This document shows, one piece after another, positions 1-11,080 of a stretch of DNA of 64,000 bases (positions are counted from its first letter, which is position 1; the number at the start of each line of letters is the position of its first letter). Both the position numbers and the translations under genes were made by a program. The DNA lies in NCBI GenBank assembly GCA_905221605.1, contig CAJNDS010000058.1, positions 756,992-820,991 of the forward strand. Direction: 5' to 3'. Under the pieces are notes generated by a model. The model saw only the letters and a program-made list of their open reading frames with translations, was not told where the DNA came from and ran no database searches. The stretch is from Symbiodinium natans (taxonomy: Eukaryota; Sar; Dinophyceae; Suessiales; Symbiodiniaceae).

Positions 1-337
1 AATTGTAGCGGGGGATGAGAGGCGCTTTAGGGTTTAGGGTTTAGGGTTTAGGGTTTAGGGCTTAGGGTTTAGGGCTTAGGGTTTACCCTGAAATTAAAAG
101 CTCTTTTTCGCCCAAGTCTATGGACCTTGAGGTAGACGACCCGCCTAGCTTGAAGAAGAGCTTGGGTAGTCGAGAAGCTGCAAACTGCCCTAAGCCATAA
201 GCCCTGAGTCCCAAGCCCGAAACCCTAAACCCTAAACCCTAGCCCTAAACCCTAAACCCTAAACCCTAAGCCCTAAGCCCGAAGCCCTAAACCCTAAACC
301 CCAAACCTGGCCCAGACCCTACAACTGGAAGCTGAGC

Positions 338-379
338 ATCATCGACCTGTCCGACATTCAGCTGAACAGCACCGTGCTC
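338..379 (-). CDS. RPS21: ribosomal protein eS21, exon 3
   Basis: Acceptor AG at 381-380 followed by fourteen codons, EHGAVQLNVGQVDD, equivalent to the DHASVQ.NV..VD block of eS21. A GC donor follows at 337-336. Phase 0 at the start fits exon 2 ending on a complete codon. No convincing exon 4 was found in the remaining 337 bases. Confidence 0.88.
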
Positions 380-980
380 CTGGCACCGGGACATTTCCGA
401 AACGAGGGTTTAGGCTTCAGGGCTCAAGGTTTGGGATGTGGGGGGTCTAGGGTTTGGGGTCTAGGGTTTAGGGTTTAGGGTTTTAGGGTTTAGGGCTTAG
501 GGTTTAGGGTTTATGGGGGGGGTCCTCCTTTTAAGGGAAGGCTACTGCTTGGGGTGTGTAGAAGGCGTCCCCTCATTTTCGCAAACCCACACGTCGATTG
601 CGAAAGCCAGAGCTCAGGTTTAGGGTTTAGGGTTTAGGGTTTAGGGTTTAGGGTTTAGGGTTTGGGGTTTGGGGTTTAGGGTTTAGGGTTTAGGGTTTAG
701 GGTTTAGGGTTTAGGGTTTAGGGTTTAGGGTAGCGACCCGGAGTCCCTCCGACAAGTTGCAGAATCAATAACAAATCAAACCCCCAAACCCCAAACCCCG
801 AACCCTAAACCCTAGCCCTAAACCCTAGACCCTAAACCCTAAACCCCAAACCTCTAACCCCAAAACCTAAACCTAAACCCAAACCTCTACATCCTGCGCG
901 GCACATTGGCAAACCCCAAACCCTAAACCCCTCAACCCCCAGACCCTAAACCCTATACACTACACCAGCCCTGTCTGGGC

Positions 981-1014
981 CTTGGCGTGGATGAGGCGGT
1001 TGGTCGCGGAGCAC
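981..1014 (-). CDS. RPS21: ribosomal protein eS21, exon 2
   Basis: Acceptor AG at 1016-1015, then G completing the lysine codon, then CSATNRLIHAK, the second conserved block of eS21 (CSATNRII.AK in the family). The exon ends AAG and a GC donor follows at 980-979. An in-frame TAG just upstream shows that the intron must be removed. Confidence 0.9.
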
Positions 1015-1344
1015 CTCTATCCCAGCTTGGGGATGTAGAGTTTATGGATTAGGGGTTTAGGGTTTAGGGTGGGGTTTAGGGTTTAGGGACTTAGGGTTTC
1101 GGGGTTTGGGGTTTTAGGGGGTTTGGTTTGGGGCTTTGGGAAGTCCAAGGGACAGGGGGTTCTGAGGGCACTCTGCGCCCCTACGCCCCCCCAGGACCCT
1201 AAATCTAAGGGCTTCTTTGCATGCTACGTGGTGTCTGGCTTAGGGTTTAGGGCTTCTCCGGGTCCTTCAAGATGGTCCCTTACATTTTGAAGACTTAGCC
1301 CCAGGACCTGTTGAAGCAACACTGTCCTTCAAAGCTGCTCAACA

Positions 1345-1455
1345 AAGGGTTTAGGTAGGGTTTAGGGTTTAGGGTTTAGGGTTTAGGGTTTAGGGTTTAG
1401 GGTTTAGGGTTTAGGGTTTAGGGTTTAGGGTTTAGGGTTTAGGGTTTAGGGTTTA
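1345..1455 (+). repeat. TTTAGGG array inside eS21 intron 1
   Basis: About 15 perfect tandem copies of TTTAGGG. With the CCCTAAA and CCCCTAAA arrays at 1736-1872 it makes up much of the intron. Confidence 0.95.
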
Positions 1456-1775
1456 ATGCTTAGGGTTTGGGGGCTCAGGTTTCAGGGTTGAGGAGTCGTG
1501 GGCTTATGTTTGAGGGTGCTGTAGGGTGTTACGGCCACGCTTTGGGGGTCGCTAAGCACCTACCCTGACTGACCCGCAACTCGAAACCCTTAAGCCTAAA
1601 CCCTAAAGCCATTGGGGGTCCTGTGAGGAGGGCGTCTGGCTTGAGGACTACATTGGGGCTTTGGGCGTTGGCATCCAGAGTTTGGGGTTTCGGGCTTGCC
1701 CAAAACATGAGCCCCAAAAGCCCTAAACTCTGAACTAGCCCTAAACCCTAAACCCTAAACCCTAAACCCTAAACC

Positions 1776-1872
1776 CTAAACCCCTAAACCCCTAAACCCC
1801 TAAACCCCTAAACCCCTAAACCCCTAAACCCCTAAACCCCTAAACCCCTAAACCCCTAAACCCCTAAACCCC
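1776..1872 (-). repeat. homogenised 8-mer array CCCCTAAA
   Basis: About 12 copies of an 8-base variant of the telomere repeat, following directly on ordinary CCCTAAA copies. Confidence 0.95.
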
Positions 1873-1905
1873 AAACTGCCAAAGATCCCTGACTGAGTTG
1901 TCCGC

Positions 1906-1952
1906 TTGCGGGGCAGGTAGAGATCGACGACCTTGCCCTCTTCGTTCTGCAT
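1906..1952 (-). CDS. RPS21: ribosomal protein eS21, exon 1 (start codon)
   Basis: First exon of a small-subunit ribosomal protein of the cytosolic ribosome. The ATG at 1952 begins MQNEEGKVVDLYLPR, which matches the N terminus of eukaryotic eS21 (family pattern MQN...G..VDLY.PRKCSA.NR). The exon ends CCCCGCAA and the intron begins GC at 1905; the split lysine codon is completed by the G that opens exon 2. The three exons joined give 123 bases, 41 codons, colinear with eS21 residues 1-41. The intron of about 890 bases to exon 2 is mostly telomere-like arrays of both orientations. Later exons (the family's GQF..YAICG part) would lie left of the window. Confidence 0.9.
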
Positions 1953-1960
1953 GTTGCCTT

Positions 1961-1962
1961 CT
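1961..1962 (-). promoter_or_regulatory. candidate trans-splice acceptor of eS21
   Basis: An AG lies 8 bases before the eS21 ATG and immediately after CCACCTCGACCC. Dinoflagellate mRNAs receive a spliced leader at such sites; the assignment is inference from position only. Confidence 0.4.
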
Positions 1963-1975
1963 GGGTCGAGGTGGC

Positions 1976-2058
1976 CCTAAACCCTAAACCCTAAACCCTA
2001 AACCCTAAACCCTAAACCCTAAACCCTAAACCCTAAACCCTAAACCCTAAACCCTAAG
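1976..2058 (-). repeat. CCCTAAA array upstream of the eS21 start
   Basis: About 12 copies ending 24 bases before the eS21 ATG; any promoter or 5' end would lie beyond it. Confidence 0.95.
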
Positions 2059-2059
2059 C

Positions 2060-4400
2060 CGGGCTGAACCCCAAAAGCTTGATCCTCCACCCAAAACTCC
2101 AAACCCTGAAGCCCCACAGCCTCAACCCCAAACAAATCCCCAAAACGCTTCCTCCAGGACGCCCCCCAGCTACCCTTAATGCGGTGACTTAGGGTTTAGG
2201 GTTTAGGGTTTAGGGTTTAGGGCTTAGGGTTTAGGGTTTGGGGAATAGGGTCACCCTGGCGTGATACCCGAACCCAAAACTCTGAACCCTCCACTCTGAA
2301 CCTTATGAACCTTCAGACCCTGAACTCTCAACCCTAAAGCCTAAAGCCTAAACCCTAAAGTCTCAACCCTAAAGCCGCCTAAAGCCTAAACCCTAAACTC
2401 TCAACCCTAAAGCCTCAACCCTTAAGCCAAAACCCTGAAACCCTGCACCACCTGCCGCCAACAGGTGGGGGAAGGGGGGGGGGGGGGGGAGGGGTTGACA
2501 TGCTAACAGATCTGGACCAATGGCAGTCCAACAGGCTGAGTGGTTTAGGGTTTAGGGCTTAGGGCTGAGGGAGGGTTTCGGGGAGTTGGGAGGGTTTGGG
2601 TTAGACCCTAAACCCGAAACCCCAAACCCCAAACCCCAAACCCTAAACCCTAAACCCTAAACCCACCCAACAATGGCCTGCAAAGAAGTCGGCACAGAGT
2701 TCTGCTGGTCGCTGGGTGCTTGGTTGCTCACCGCTGGAGCCCAAATGGCAGATGTAAGGAACCGACCGGTTCATCTCAGAACCCTAAACCCCAAAACCCT
2801 GAACCCCAAAACCCTGAACCCCTAAACCCCTAAACCCCTCAACCCCTCAACCCCTCAACCCTAAACCCTAAACCCCCGGACCCCCTAACCTGTGCAACTG
2901 TGAATCCCTAAACCTTTATCCCCATACCCTAAAGCCAAGCACCCCGAACCGCTTAAGCCCCTAAGCCCTCTTAAGGGTTTAGGGCTAAACCCTAAACCCT
3001 AAACCCCAAACCCCTCAGCCGCAACAGCAGGGTACCGGCATGGAGCTGGTCTTCATTCTTCCAAGGGCAACGGGGGTTCGCAGTCGGTGACCCAGAGGCC
3101 TTAGAGTTGTTTGGGGCTTCGAGTTTAGGGTTTAAGGGTTTGTCGTTTAGGCTGTGTTGGGCTGCATCGGGGATCTGGGGCTTAAGGAAGGGGTTAGGGT
3201 TTAGGGTTTAGGGTTTAGGGTTTAGGGTTTAGGGTTTAGGGTTTAGGGTTTCGGGTTTAGGGTTTAGGGTTTAGGGTTTAGGGTTTGAGGCTTAGCAGTC
3301 AGGGCCTAGAATGTTAGGGTTTTCGGGTTCCCGCCTTGGGTTTTGGAGCTTGAGGGCTTTCAGGTTTGGGGCCTTGGGGTGAAATAAACCAAAACAACAA
3401 AAACGAAAAGTAAGTGTAGATGAATGCTGAATTCTTCCTCTTCTTCTCAAAGAGCCGAATTTAAGAGGACAAATGACTTAGTTATTTTTTAGCCAACTCC
3501 TGCTCACACGAAGCTTCTTCTTTGTCTACTCTTCTCTTTACAGCTTCTCTTCGCAAAATTTCTTTGTCTCTTAGACAGACTTCACTGACAAAACTGATAG
3601 GGCCCGCCTCTCTAGAAAGGGTCTTGATGTGAGGGTTTAGCATTTAGGGCTTCCACACCCAATCCTTTCGGCCCGACCCCTAGTTGGATATACCTGCCAT
3701 GCCAGGTGCTTCCCAAAAAAAGACATCCTAAACCCTAAGCCCATGGTGTCACCTAAAACAACCCTAAAATACTGCATTAGAATTTAACGTCAAATCCCTA
3801 CCTGTGCCATCCTCAACCCCCTATACATGTGAATACCGACATTTCCCCAAATACCTAACATACTCCAAGCACTAAAATCCCGACTACAGGAGCCACCTCC
3901 CCACCCGAAACCCTAACCCTAAACCCTAAACCCTAAACCCTAAACCCTAAACCCTAAACCCTAAACCCTAAACCCTAAACCCCCTGAGTTCGGGCGGCCA
4001 GCGTCAGGGTTTCAAGCCTTAGGGTACAGTACAAGAGTTTAGGCAGCCTCTACGGCAGACAGCAAGCCTAAACCCTAAACCCTGAAACCCTGAAACTCTA
4101 AACCCTAAACCCTAAACCCTAAACCCTAAGCCCTAAACCCTAAACCCTAAACCCTAAACCCCAAAACCCCAGTCTACGCTCGAAACCCCAAATCATTGGG
4201 TTTAGGGCTTTCGCCTATGGGCGCACGAGGCAGACATGACGGCTGCTTGTGCAGTTTGGGTTTAGGGTTTAGGGTTTAGGGTTTAGGGTTTAGGGTTTAG
4301 GGTTTAGGGTTTAGGGTTTAGGGTTTAGGGTTTAGGGTTTAGGGTTTAGGGTTTAGGGTTTAGGGGCTGTCAAGGTTACATACTTTAAGCCCCAAACCCA
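2060..4400. repeat. telomere-like arrays with unassigned islands
   Basis: Arrays at 3193-3285, 3907-3985, 4102-4165 and 4258-4365 alternate in orientation. Islands near 2498-2531 (plus DMLTDLDQWQSN) and 2669-2752 (plus ACKEVGTEFCWSLGAWL) are open, but their strand could not be settled. An AT-richer stretch at 3380-3720 shows nothing coding. Confidence 0.7.
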
Positions 4401-4420
4401 GGAATTTCCGGGGCTAGCGC

Positions 4421-4468
4421 GCGAGTTCTCAGCTGCAGTCCACAGGGAAGCCGCTCAGCTTTGCCCCG
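4421..4468 (-). CDS. helical-protein exon, candidate
   Basis: Reads RGKAERLPCGLQLRTR between AG (4470-4469) and a GC donor, phase 0 at both ends, in the same frame relation as the exons to its right. The opposite strand also carries an open exon-like reading (EFPGLAREFSAAVHREAAQ, about 4402-4458), so the strand is not certain. Confidence 0.35.
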
Positions 4469-4645
4469 CTTACAAAAAAAACACACCCAAGCTCGAACCT
4501 GAAGCTCCTCACCTGAACCTAAACCCTAAACCCTAAACCCTAAACCCCAAACCCTAAACCCTAAACCCTAGGCCCTAAACCCTAAACCCTGTTTGGCAAG
4601 CCTTTGGTCCTAGCATCTCAACCCCATGCCCGAGCATGCACTCAC

Positions 4646-4705
4646 CTCGTCCGAAATCTCCACAGCTGCTTGAACCCGGGCGCGCAGACGATGGCAGAAA
4701 CAGGG
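4646..4705 (-). CDS. helical-protein exon with GT donor
   Basis: Twenty codons starting PCFCHRLRARVQ and ending AAVEISDE, between AG at 4707-4706 and the donor GTGAGT. The GT donor is a minority form in this window. Phase 0 at both ends. Confidence 0.5.
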
Positions 4706-4739
4706 CTTCGGGTGGTTTAGGGTTTAGGGTTTAGGGTTT

Positions 4740-5395
4740 AGGGTTTAGGGTTTAGGGTTTAGGGTTTCGGGCTTAGGGATGCAGACGAGCGCTCTCAGTT
4801 CGAAGGTTTTCGCGTTAGGGCTTCAGGTTAACAACGGAATCTGTGGGAACTCGGGGTTTGTATATACACACATACCTTTCTGACTACCTCTAGGGTAACT
4901 GTAAACCCTAAACCCTAAACCCTCCCAAACCCTAATCAAGCCCTCCTAGGGTTCTCTCGGGAAGGAAAGGGCTTACGCCGAGGGCTTAGGGCTTAGGGGA
5001 GGAGGAGGGGTGAGTGGCCCCCCCCTAATCCCCACGTGACAGGCCCTGGGAGACCTCATTTTGGGTTGCCTTCCACTGGCCTACAGGGTGTAGGGGTTTA
5101 GGGGTTAGGGTTTAGGGTTAGGGTTTAGGGTTTAGGGTTTAGGGTTTAGGGTTTAGGGTTTAGGGTTTAGGGTTTAGGGTTTAGGGTTTAGGGTTTTGGG
5201 TTTAGGGTTTAGGGTTTAGGGTTTAGGGTTTAGGGCCTAAGGTTGCCTACTAGAGTGTAGGGGCGGAGCTGGATCGAGGCTCAAGACGATAAACACCAGA
5301 CCCTACACCTGAAACCCCTTACCCCTCCATCAAGGTGTCGGATGAAGCCCTAAACCCTAAACCCTCAACCCTAAACCCTAAACCCTAAACCCCTC
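4740..5395. repeat. telomere-like repeat region
   Basis: TTTAGGG arrays at about 4715-4765 and 5108-5235 and degenerate sequence between; no exon recognised. Confidence 0.85.
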
Positions 5396-5419
5396 ATGTG
5401 GGCGCATCATGCAAATCGC

Positions 5420-5461
5420 CTTGTGGCCCTCCTTTACAATCTTCATCTTCTGCTCCTGGAC
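5420..5461 (-). CDS. coiled-coil gene exon (VQEQK)
   Basis: VQEQKMKIVKEGHK between AG and GC, phase 0/0. Charged heptad-like sequence; the opening VQEQK echoes VQEEK of the exon at 11473-11517, suggesting an old internal exon duplication. Confidence 0.65.
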
Positions 5462-5519
5462 CTGCGCAGGGTGCACGTGCTGACGGCAAAGAGTGGAAAG
5501 TTCAGAGCGCGGGTGTGTG

Positions 5520-7030
5520 GTTTTAGGGTTTAGGGTTTAGGGTTTAGGGTTTAGGGTTTAGGGTTTAGGGTTTAGGGTTTAAGGTTGAACCCTAAGCCCC
5601 AAAACCCTGCGCCCACCCTAACCCTAAGCCCTGAAGCCATACGCCCAAACCTGTAAACCAAAACGACCCCTAAACCATAAACCCCTAAACCCTAAACCCT
5701 TAAACCAAGGACATAAATTGGGATAAAGGGCGACCTTAAACGCGAAACCTGAACCCATAAACCCTGGCTAAAACCCCGAACCTGATTTGGGATGGAAAGC
5801 CAAAAGGACGATATAGAACCCTCATCCTGAAAAACCTCTATACACCCTATAGACACCCGATGAAAATCTATATAAACCCTAACCCTATGGGAATTATTTG
5901 GAAACTGCGCAGAAACCCTAAAGACAACCTACATACTACAAACCCTGGATAAACCCTGTGTCCTAACCTGTAAACCCTAAACTGCAAATCGTGACCCCTT
6001 AGCCCCTAAACCCTTAACCCTAAACCCTGAGGGTTCAGACCCTAAATTTACAAACCCGGTCCAGGCGTAGATTCGGCCATGGACTCTTCTGGGATTTCAG
6101 GAGCGGCCTGAAGTTCACCCCGCATGGGCTTACTCACATACGGTCTAGGGTTTCGGGTTTAGGGTTTCGGGTTTAGAGGAGAAAGCGCATGGGACGTTGG
6201 CGGAGAGGGAGTACCGCGTAAAGGCGGGGTGAGGAAACGATGCTGGAAACAGGCTTCGAAGAGTGAGGAAGATAGAACAAGGCAACAGCACAGTTGCGAA
6301 TCGTTCTGGGCACACCTGGAGGTTCGTGGGTGCTTATAACTGGTTGCCGAGTTCAGGAGCTGCTCTTCTCAAATGGACACGGATGCCGCACTACGGATGG
6401 TGGAGAGTTGGGAGTCTGCTTGGAGGTTCATGTGTACTTATAACCCCACTTATAAGTCTACTTACATAACCTACTTAGGGGACTTAGGGGGTGTATAAGT
6501 ACAGTTAGAATTGGGGCTTAGGTTTACGAGCTCATTGGGGTTTAGGTAGGTCCTCGGGTTTGGGGTTTAGGTTAACTTATAGGGGTTTAAACCCTAAACC
6601 CTAAACCCTAAACACAAAACCCTAAACTCCAAAAGTCATAGCCAGGGAGGTGGCTTACTGTAGGCGGGCATCATGGTCTCCCTTTTAATTAAGGCTTCGG
6701 GCTTGGGAGTTTAGGGTACAGGGTCTAGGGTTTAGGGTTTAGGGCTTAGGGTGCAGAGAGGAGCCGTACGCAGCCTGGCAGAATGAAGAAAGGCTACCGT
6801 GCTTTCTGTCGTTTTAACCGATAGGTTCAACCAGGAACCCTCGAACCCTAAACTCCCTAAACCGTAAACCGTAAACCGTAAACCCTAAACCCTAAACCTT
6901 AAAGGCTGAGCAGGAATCCTACAGATCTACACCCTAAACCCTAGACACTAAACCCTTAACCCTAAACCCTAAACCCTAAAACCTAAACCCTAAACCCTAG
7001 GCGTTAGAACCAACAACCCTACACCGCATC
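5520..7030. repeat. array plus degenerate telomere-like sequence
   Basis: A clean array at 5520-5580, then 1.4 kb of scattered CCCTAAA-like units with mutations. The 68-codon frame at 6263 shows no coding features. Confidence 0.75.
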
Positions 7031-7035
7031 CTCGC

Positions 7036-7086
7036 CTTCTGGGCATCGGCCACCCTTTTTTGCTGGCTGACCTGCAACTCCGTGGC
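7036..7086 (-). CDS. coiled-coil gene exon (ATELQ)
   Basis: Seventeen codons, ATELQVSQQKRVADAQK, between GCGAAG and GCGAGG (AG acceptor, GC donor), phase 0/0. No stop in this frame; the composition is typical of a coiled coil. Confidence 0.7.
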
Positions 7087-7569
7087 CTTCGCAGAAGGGA
7101 TGGGGGCTTGAGCTAAACCCTAAACCCTAAACCCTAAACCCTAAACCCTAAACCCCAAACCCTAAACCCCAAACCCCAAACCCTAAACCCTAAACCCTAA
7201 ACCCTATAAACCCTAAACCCTAAGAGGGGTTCAGGGTGGAAGGTTTGAGGATCAGGCTTTCGAGCTCTGCAGTTTAAGGGCTTGGGGCCTCTGCTGTCCT
7301 GTGCTGCGTGCAGCTCAGCGTGTCAGCAAGGGTCCTAAAGTTCGGTGGAGACCCACTGGGTGGGGGGTTTGGACCGGGGGGGGGGGGGGGGGGGGGTACG
7401 CTAACCCTAAACCCTAAACCCTAAACTGCCCTAAACCCTAAACCCTAAACCCTAAACCCTAAACCCTAAACCCTGAACCCTAAACCCTCAACCCTGAACC
7501 CTGAACCCTGAAGGAGGTTCAAGGCTTCATGCTTTGGGTCTGCAAAGCTTATGCTCCCCAGAGAGGCAC

Positions 7570-7620
7570 CTTCTCCTCTTGCTTGGTCTTGATGTTCTCC
7601 TCGTGCTTCCTGTGACTTTC
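7570..7620 (-). CDS. coiled-coil gene exon (ESHRK)
   Basis: ESHRKHEENIKTKQEEK, seventeen codons, between GGCCAG and GTGCCT (AG acceptor, GT donor), phase 0/0. Strongly charged and helix-forming. Confidence 0.7.
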
Positions 7621-7637
7621 CTGGCCACTGACTCAGC

Positions 7638-7744
7638 GGATGTTCCCTTATACTAACAATCCTTCATGGGGATTATATACTGTAGCAGAAGGGGAGGGGG
7701 GGGCCATCCTGACTAAGGACTGATAGTATCAGGAGGAACATCCC
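7638..7744. mobile_element. MITE-like element, family 1
   Basis: Inverted ends of the type GGATGTTCCCTTATACTAAC / GATAGTATCAGGAGGAACAT, about 107 bases. One of six copies in the window. Confidence 0.82.
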
Positions 7745-7760
7745 AACACGAAACCCTATC

Positions 7761-7891
7761 TTAGGGTAGCTACATGGGCCCTTAATGTGGGCCCTCAAAA
7801 GGGAGCGCCTTATATAACCCGCATGCACCGTCTACAAAGCTACAAAGGAGGTTAGGGACCATATTTAGGGCCCATGAAGCTATCCTTAGAC
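7761..7891. mobile_element. MITE-like element, family 5
   Basis: Ends CTTAGGGTAGCTACATGGGC and, inverted, GGGCCCATGAAGCTATCCTTAG. The middle shares TTATAT...AAAGGAGGT...GGACCATATT with the copy at 56725-56916. Confidence 0.78.
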
Positions 7892-7997
7892 CCTAAACCC
7901 GAAACCCCAACAGATTCAGCCCCGAGCCCTAAACCCTATCATCCTAAACCCTGGGTTGTCTCGATTAACAGAAAACAAAAACATAAACACTCAACTT

Positions 7998-8083
7998 GGG
8001 ATGTTCCCCCTTATACTAACAGTCCTTCATAGGGGCCCACTGCAGTCCCCTATAAAGGACTGCTAGTATAAGGGGAACATCCC
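7998..8083. mobile_element. MITE-like element, family 1
   Basis: GGGATGTTCCCCCTTATACT at one end and its inverted copy at the other; 86 bases, the cleanest hairpin of the family. Confidence 0.88.
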
Positions 8084-8216
8084 TCAGGCCGCGGCCTAAA
8101 CACAAATTTCCAACTTGGAGGAAGGGTTTAGGGTTTAGGGTTTAGGGTTTAGGGTTTAGGGTTTAGGGTTCAGGGTTTAGGGTTCAGTGTTCAGGGTTTA
8201 GGGCTTAGCACCACGC

Positions 8217-8249
8217 CTGCAGCTTCTCGAAGCGTTGGCTCTCATTCTC
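8217..8249 (-). CDS. coiled-coil gene exon (ENESQ)
   Basis: ENESQRFEKLQ, eleven codons between AG and a GC donor, phase 0/0. Confidence 0.6.
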
Positions 8250-8299
8250 CTGAGCATGGGGAGCTTTCTCTGTGGGAACTTCTTTTTTTCTTGTTCTAT

Positions 8300-8382
8300 G
8301 AATGTATATATATATATATACATACACACATATATTCGTTCTTATTCTGTTCGGTACTGATTTTTCTTGTTCGTATTATTAC

Positions 8383-8416
<34 letters not shown>

Positions 8417-8660
8417 ACTATTATGATTCTTACAACTATTGCTATTATTATTGTTATGTTATTATTATCTTTTGTTATTCTTACTATTGCGCTTATTGTT
8501 ATTATTACTATTATGGTTGTTAGTATTAGTATTAGTACTAGTATTAGTACTAGTATTAGTATTTGTATTCGTATTAGTATTAGTATTAGTAATAGTATTG
8601 GTATTCGTATTGGTATTAGCATTAGTATTAGTATTAGTACTCGCTTTAGTATTACTATGA
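8300..8660. repeat. simple-sequence region (TA, GAT, TTA/GTA)
   Basis: TA dinucleotides, then about ten GAT triplets, then about 200 bases of ATT/AGT triplet drift. Open frames on both strands here are artefacts of the triplet period. Confidence 0.9.
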
Positions 8661-9160
8661 GAAATCTAATTCTTCTTAGTATTCTTATTATCCTTTTCTA
8701 TGTTGTTTTGTTGGGGGGGGGAGTGAGGTTTAGGCCTACCTGGCTAGGGTTGGCCTAGGGTTTTCGAGGATGTAGGCGTGCATCTTATTGTTTTGCCACT
8801 ATGGGCCTCTACTATTATTGCATATTCCTCGTAGTGTAAAGGTACCGAAAACAACCTTAACTCTAAACCTCGAACCCTGAAACCAATACCTTGGACCCTT
8901 AAAACCGTCAGTCTCAGTGCTGTATACGGACGCCCTGTTACGATGCTCAAAGGCGTCCCAAGCAGATGACTATTTTGTGTGGAGAGCTGTCCTGGGAACG
9001 ACAAGCCCCAAATCGGCTTCGCCTGTTCGGGGCTTGCAAGGCCTGCAGGGTCCTGGGTTTTACGGTTTCGGGGTTTAGGGCTTAGGGTTTGAGGTTTAGG
9101 CTTAGGGTTATGTTCACTCTTCAACCCAAAAACCCTAAACCCGTTAACCCAAAGCGGTGC

Positions 9161-9214
9161 CTGCTTCAGTCGATCGCGCTTATCTGCCTGGAAGCGCTCG
9201 TAAATCACGCGGGC
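9161..9214 (-). CDS. coiled-coil gene exon (ARVIY)
   Basis: ARVIYERFQADKRDRLKQ, eighteen codons between GCAAG and CAG|GC, phase 0/0. A 181-codon open frame runs through it on this strand, but the flanks translate telomere-like repeat, so only this part is taken as exon. Confidence 0.72.
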
Positions 9215-9290
9215 CTTGCAAGGCACGACTTCAGGCACACGGGGCTTGTAATGCTTGAGACATGGGGGGATGCCTGCTAAAAACCCCAAA

Positions 9291-9350
9291 CCCTAAACCC
9301 TAAACCCTAAACCCTAAACCCTAAACCCTAAACCCTAAACCCTAAACCCT
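9291..9350 (-). repeat. CCCTAAA array
   Basis: Eight to nine copies between coiled-coil exons. Confidence 0.95.
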
Positions 9351-9806
9351 AAGTAGGGGTGCAAGGGGGGAGTTTGGGGATGAGAATGGAAAGGATTTGG
9401 GGCTGAACTTGGGCCTTAGAAACCCCTAAACCCTAAACCCTCAACCCTGAACCCTAAACCCTAAACCGTAAACCCTAAACCCTTGCGGTGAGAGGGTATT
9501 GGGGTTTAGGGTTGGGACATGCCGAGGACCCCACCAACTCAGGGGCTTCAACCTAGGGTTTAGGGTTTAGGGTTTAGGGTTTAGGGTTTAGTTTAGGGTT
9601 TAGGGTTTAGGGTGAGGGCTTCGGGGGTTTCAAGGCTCCGTGCCCTCAACCCCGCAACTCAAGGCTTAAAAACCCTAAGACGCCCCCCAAAAAAAGAAAA
9701 ACATAATCACCAATACAATAAAATGGAAAATAAAGAAAGGAAACCCTAAACCCTAATCCCATGCCCTAAGACACCCCAAAAAAACCATCTCAAGTCTCCC
9801 CGGTGC

Positions 9807-9839
9807 CTGCTGCCACTTCATGCGCTCGGCCTTCTCCGC
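9807..9839 (-). CDS. coiled-coil gene exon (AEKAE)
   Basis: AEKAERMKWQQ between GCGAAG and CAG|GC, phase 0/0. An in-frame TAG lies two codons before the acceptor, so the upstream side must be intron. Confidence 0.65.
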
Positions 9840-10264
9840 CTTCGCCTAGGCGGCATTTTTCGGCGAGTATTGAGGCTGTTTAGGGTTTAGGGTTTAGGGT
9901 TTAGGGTTTAGGGTTTAGGGTTTAGGGTTTAGGGTTTAGGGTTTGGGGCCTTAGGATGGTTGGGGGTTTCAGGCTGTTTTGGGTTTAGGGTTCAGTGTCC
10001 AGGGTTTTAAGGCTTGGGGCCTTTGGGGTTCTCGGAGTTGGGGGATGAAACATGACCGCCCCGCGGAGCGATCCCGAACGTGTGGCCGCTGTGCTGGTAC
10101 TTTAGGCCCTCCGAAGTCACCCCACGAATGCGTAAACCCTAAACCCTAAACCCTAAACCCCAAACCCCAAACCCCAAACCCTAAACCCGAAGCCCTGAAC
10201 CCTGGACCCTCAACCGCAAAGCCTACCCCCTTGAAACCCTCTGGACCCTACACCCCATATCTCA

Positions 10265-10408
10265 TTAGGGTAGTTTCTTTTCCCCCCTTACTGAGTTGGG
10301 GTTTAGGGTTTAGGGTTTAGGGTTTAGGGTTTAGGGTTTAGGGTATACCCTACAACACCCAAGGGCCAATAATTCAGAAACCTTTTCGGAAGGTAAGGGA
10401 CCGCGTCA
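10265..10408. mobile_element. family 5 element interrupted by a telomere-like array
   Basis: Left part ATTAGGGTAGTTTC; right part TACCCTACAACACCCAAGGG and GGTAAGGGACC as in the 56.7 kb copy; six TTTAGGG units in between. Confidence 0.6.
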
Positions 10409-10714
10409 AGACGCCACGTGCTTCCCCTTGAAAACACACACTAAACCCTTAACCCCCAAAGCCCCGAAACCCTGAAAATCCTTAAGACCCGAAAACCCCT
10501 ACAACCCTAAGAACCCTGAAACCCAGAAAACCCTAAAAAACGCAAAAACCCTAAAACCAAAAACAAGAACGGCCCGAAACCCTGAAACCTGAAACCCTAA
10601 ACACTAAAACACTAATTCCCTAAACCGTAATTCTAAAACCCCCTAAACCCTAAACCCTAAACCCTAAACCCTAAACCCTAAACCCTAATGCCCTCCTTTC
10701 CTGGGTGCAGGGAC

Positions 10715-10744
10715 GCGGAGCTCCTCGGCTTGCCTCTCGCGGCC
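10715..10744 (-). CDS. coiled-coil gene exon (GRERQ)
   Basis: GRERQAEELR between ACCAG and a GT donor, phase 0/0. Alternative donors inside the exon cannot be excluded. Confidence 0.55.
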
Positions 10745-10774
10745 CTGGTCTTTGCGAAACGGTTCTGTTGGCTA

Positions 10775-10905
10775 GGGTTTAGGGTTTAGGGTTTAGGGAT
10801 TAGGGTTTAGGGTTTAGGGTTTAGGGTTTAGGGTTTAGGGTTTAGGGTTTGGGGTTTAGGGTTTAGGGTTTAGGGTTTAGGGTTTAGGGTTTAGGGTTTA
10901 GGGTT
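10775..10905 (+). repeat. TTTAGGG array
   Basis: About 18 copies with few variants. Confidence 0.95.
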
Positions 10906-11080
10906 TGTAAGGTTTGGGCTTCTTCGGGTTCTTAGGGTTTTAGGATTCTTAGGGTTTGGGATTCTTAGGGCTTGGAGATCTTAAGGTTTAGGGTTCTTTG
11001 TTCTTAGGATCCTTAGGGTTTATAGCGTTTTAGGGTTCTCAGGGACACTGCCTGATTTCGGGTCCTTGAGAAAGAGAAGC

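Noticed and set aside
1-85. A true chromosome end at the left edge
   Set aside because: Telomere-type arrays occur throughout the window in both orientations, and the eS21 gene runs off the left edge, so the window is interior.
8291-8758. 155-codon frame and its opposite-strand partner
   Set aside because: TA, GAT and ATT/AGT simple sequence; residues are almost only I, S, V, Y or D.
8744-9289. 181-codon minus frame
   Set aside because: It reads through telomere-like repeat (PKPKPQTL-type residues) on both sides of a real-looking 18-codon exon; kept only the exon.
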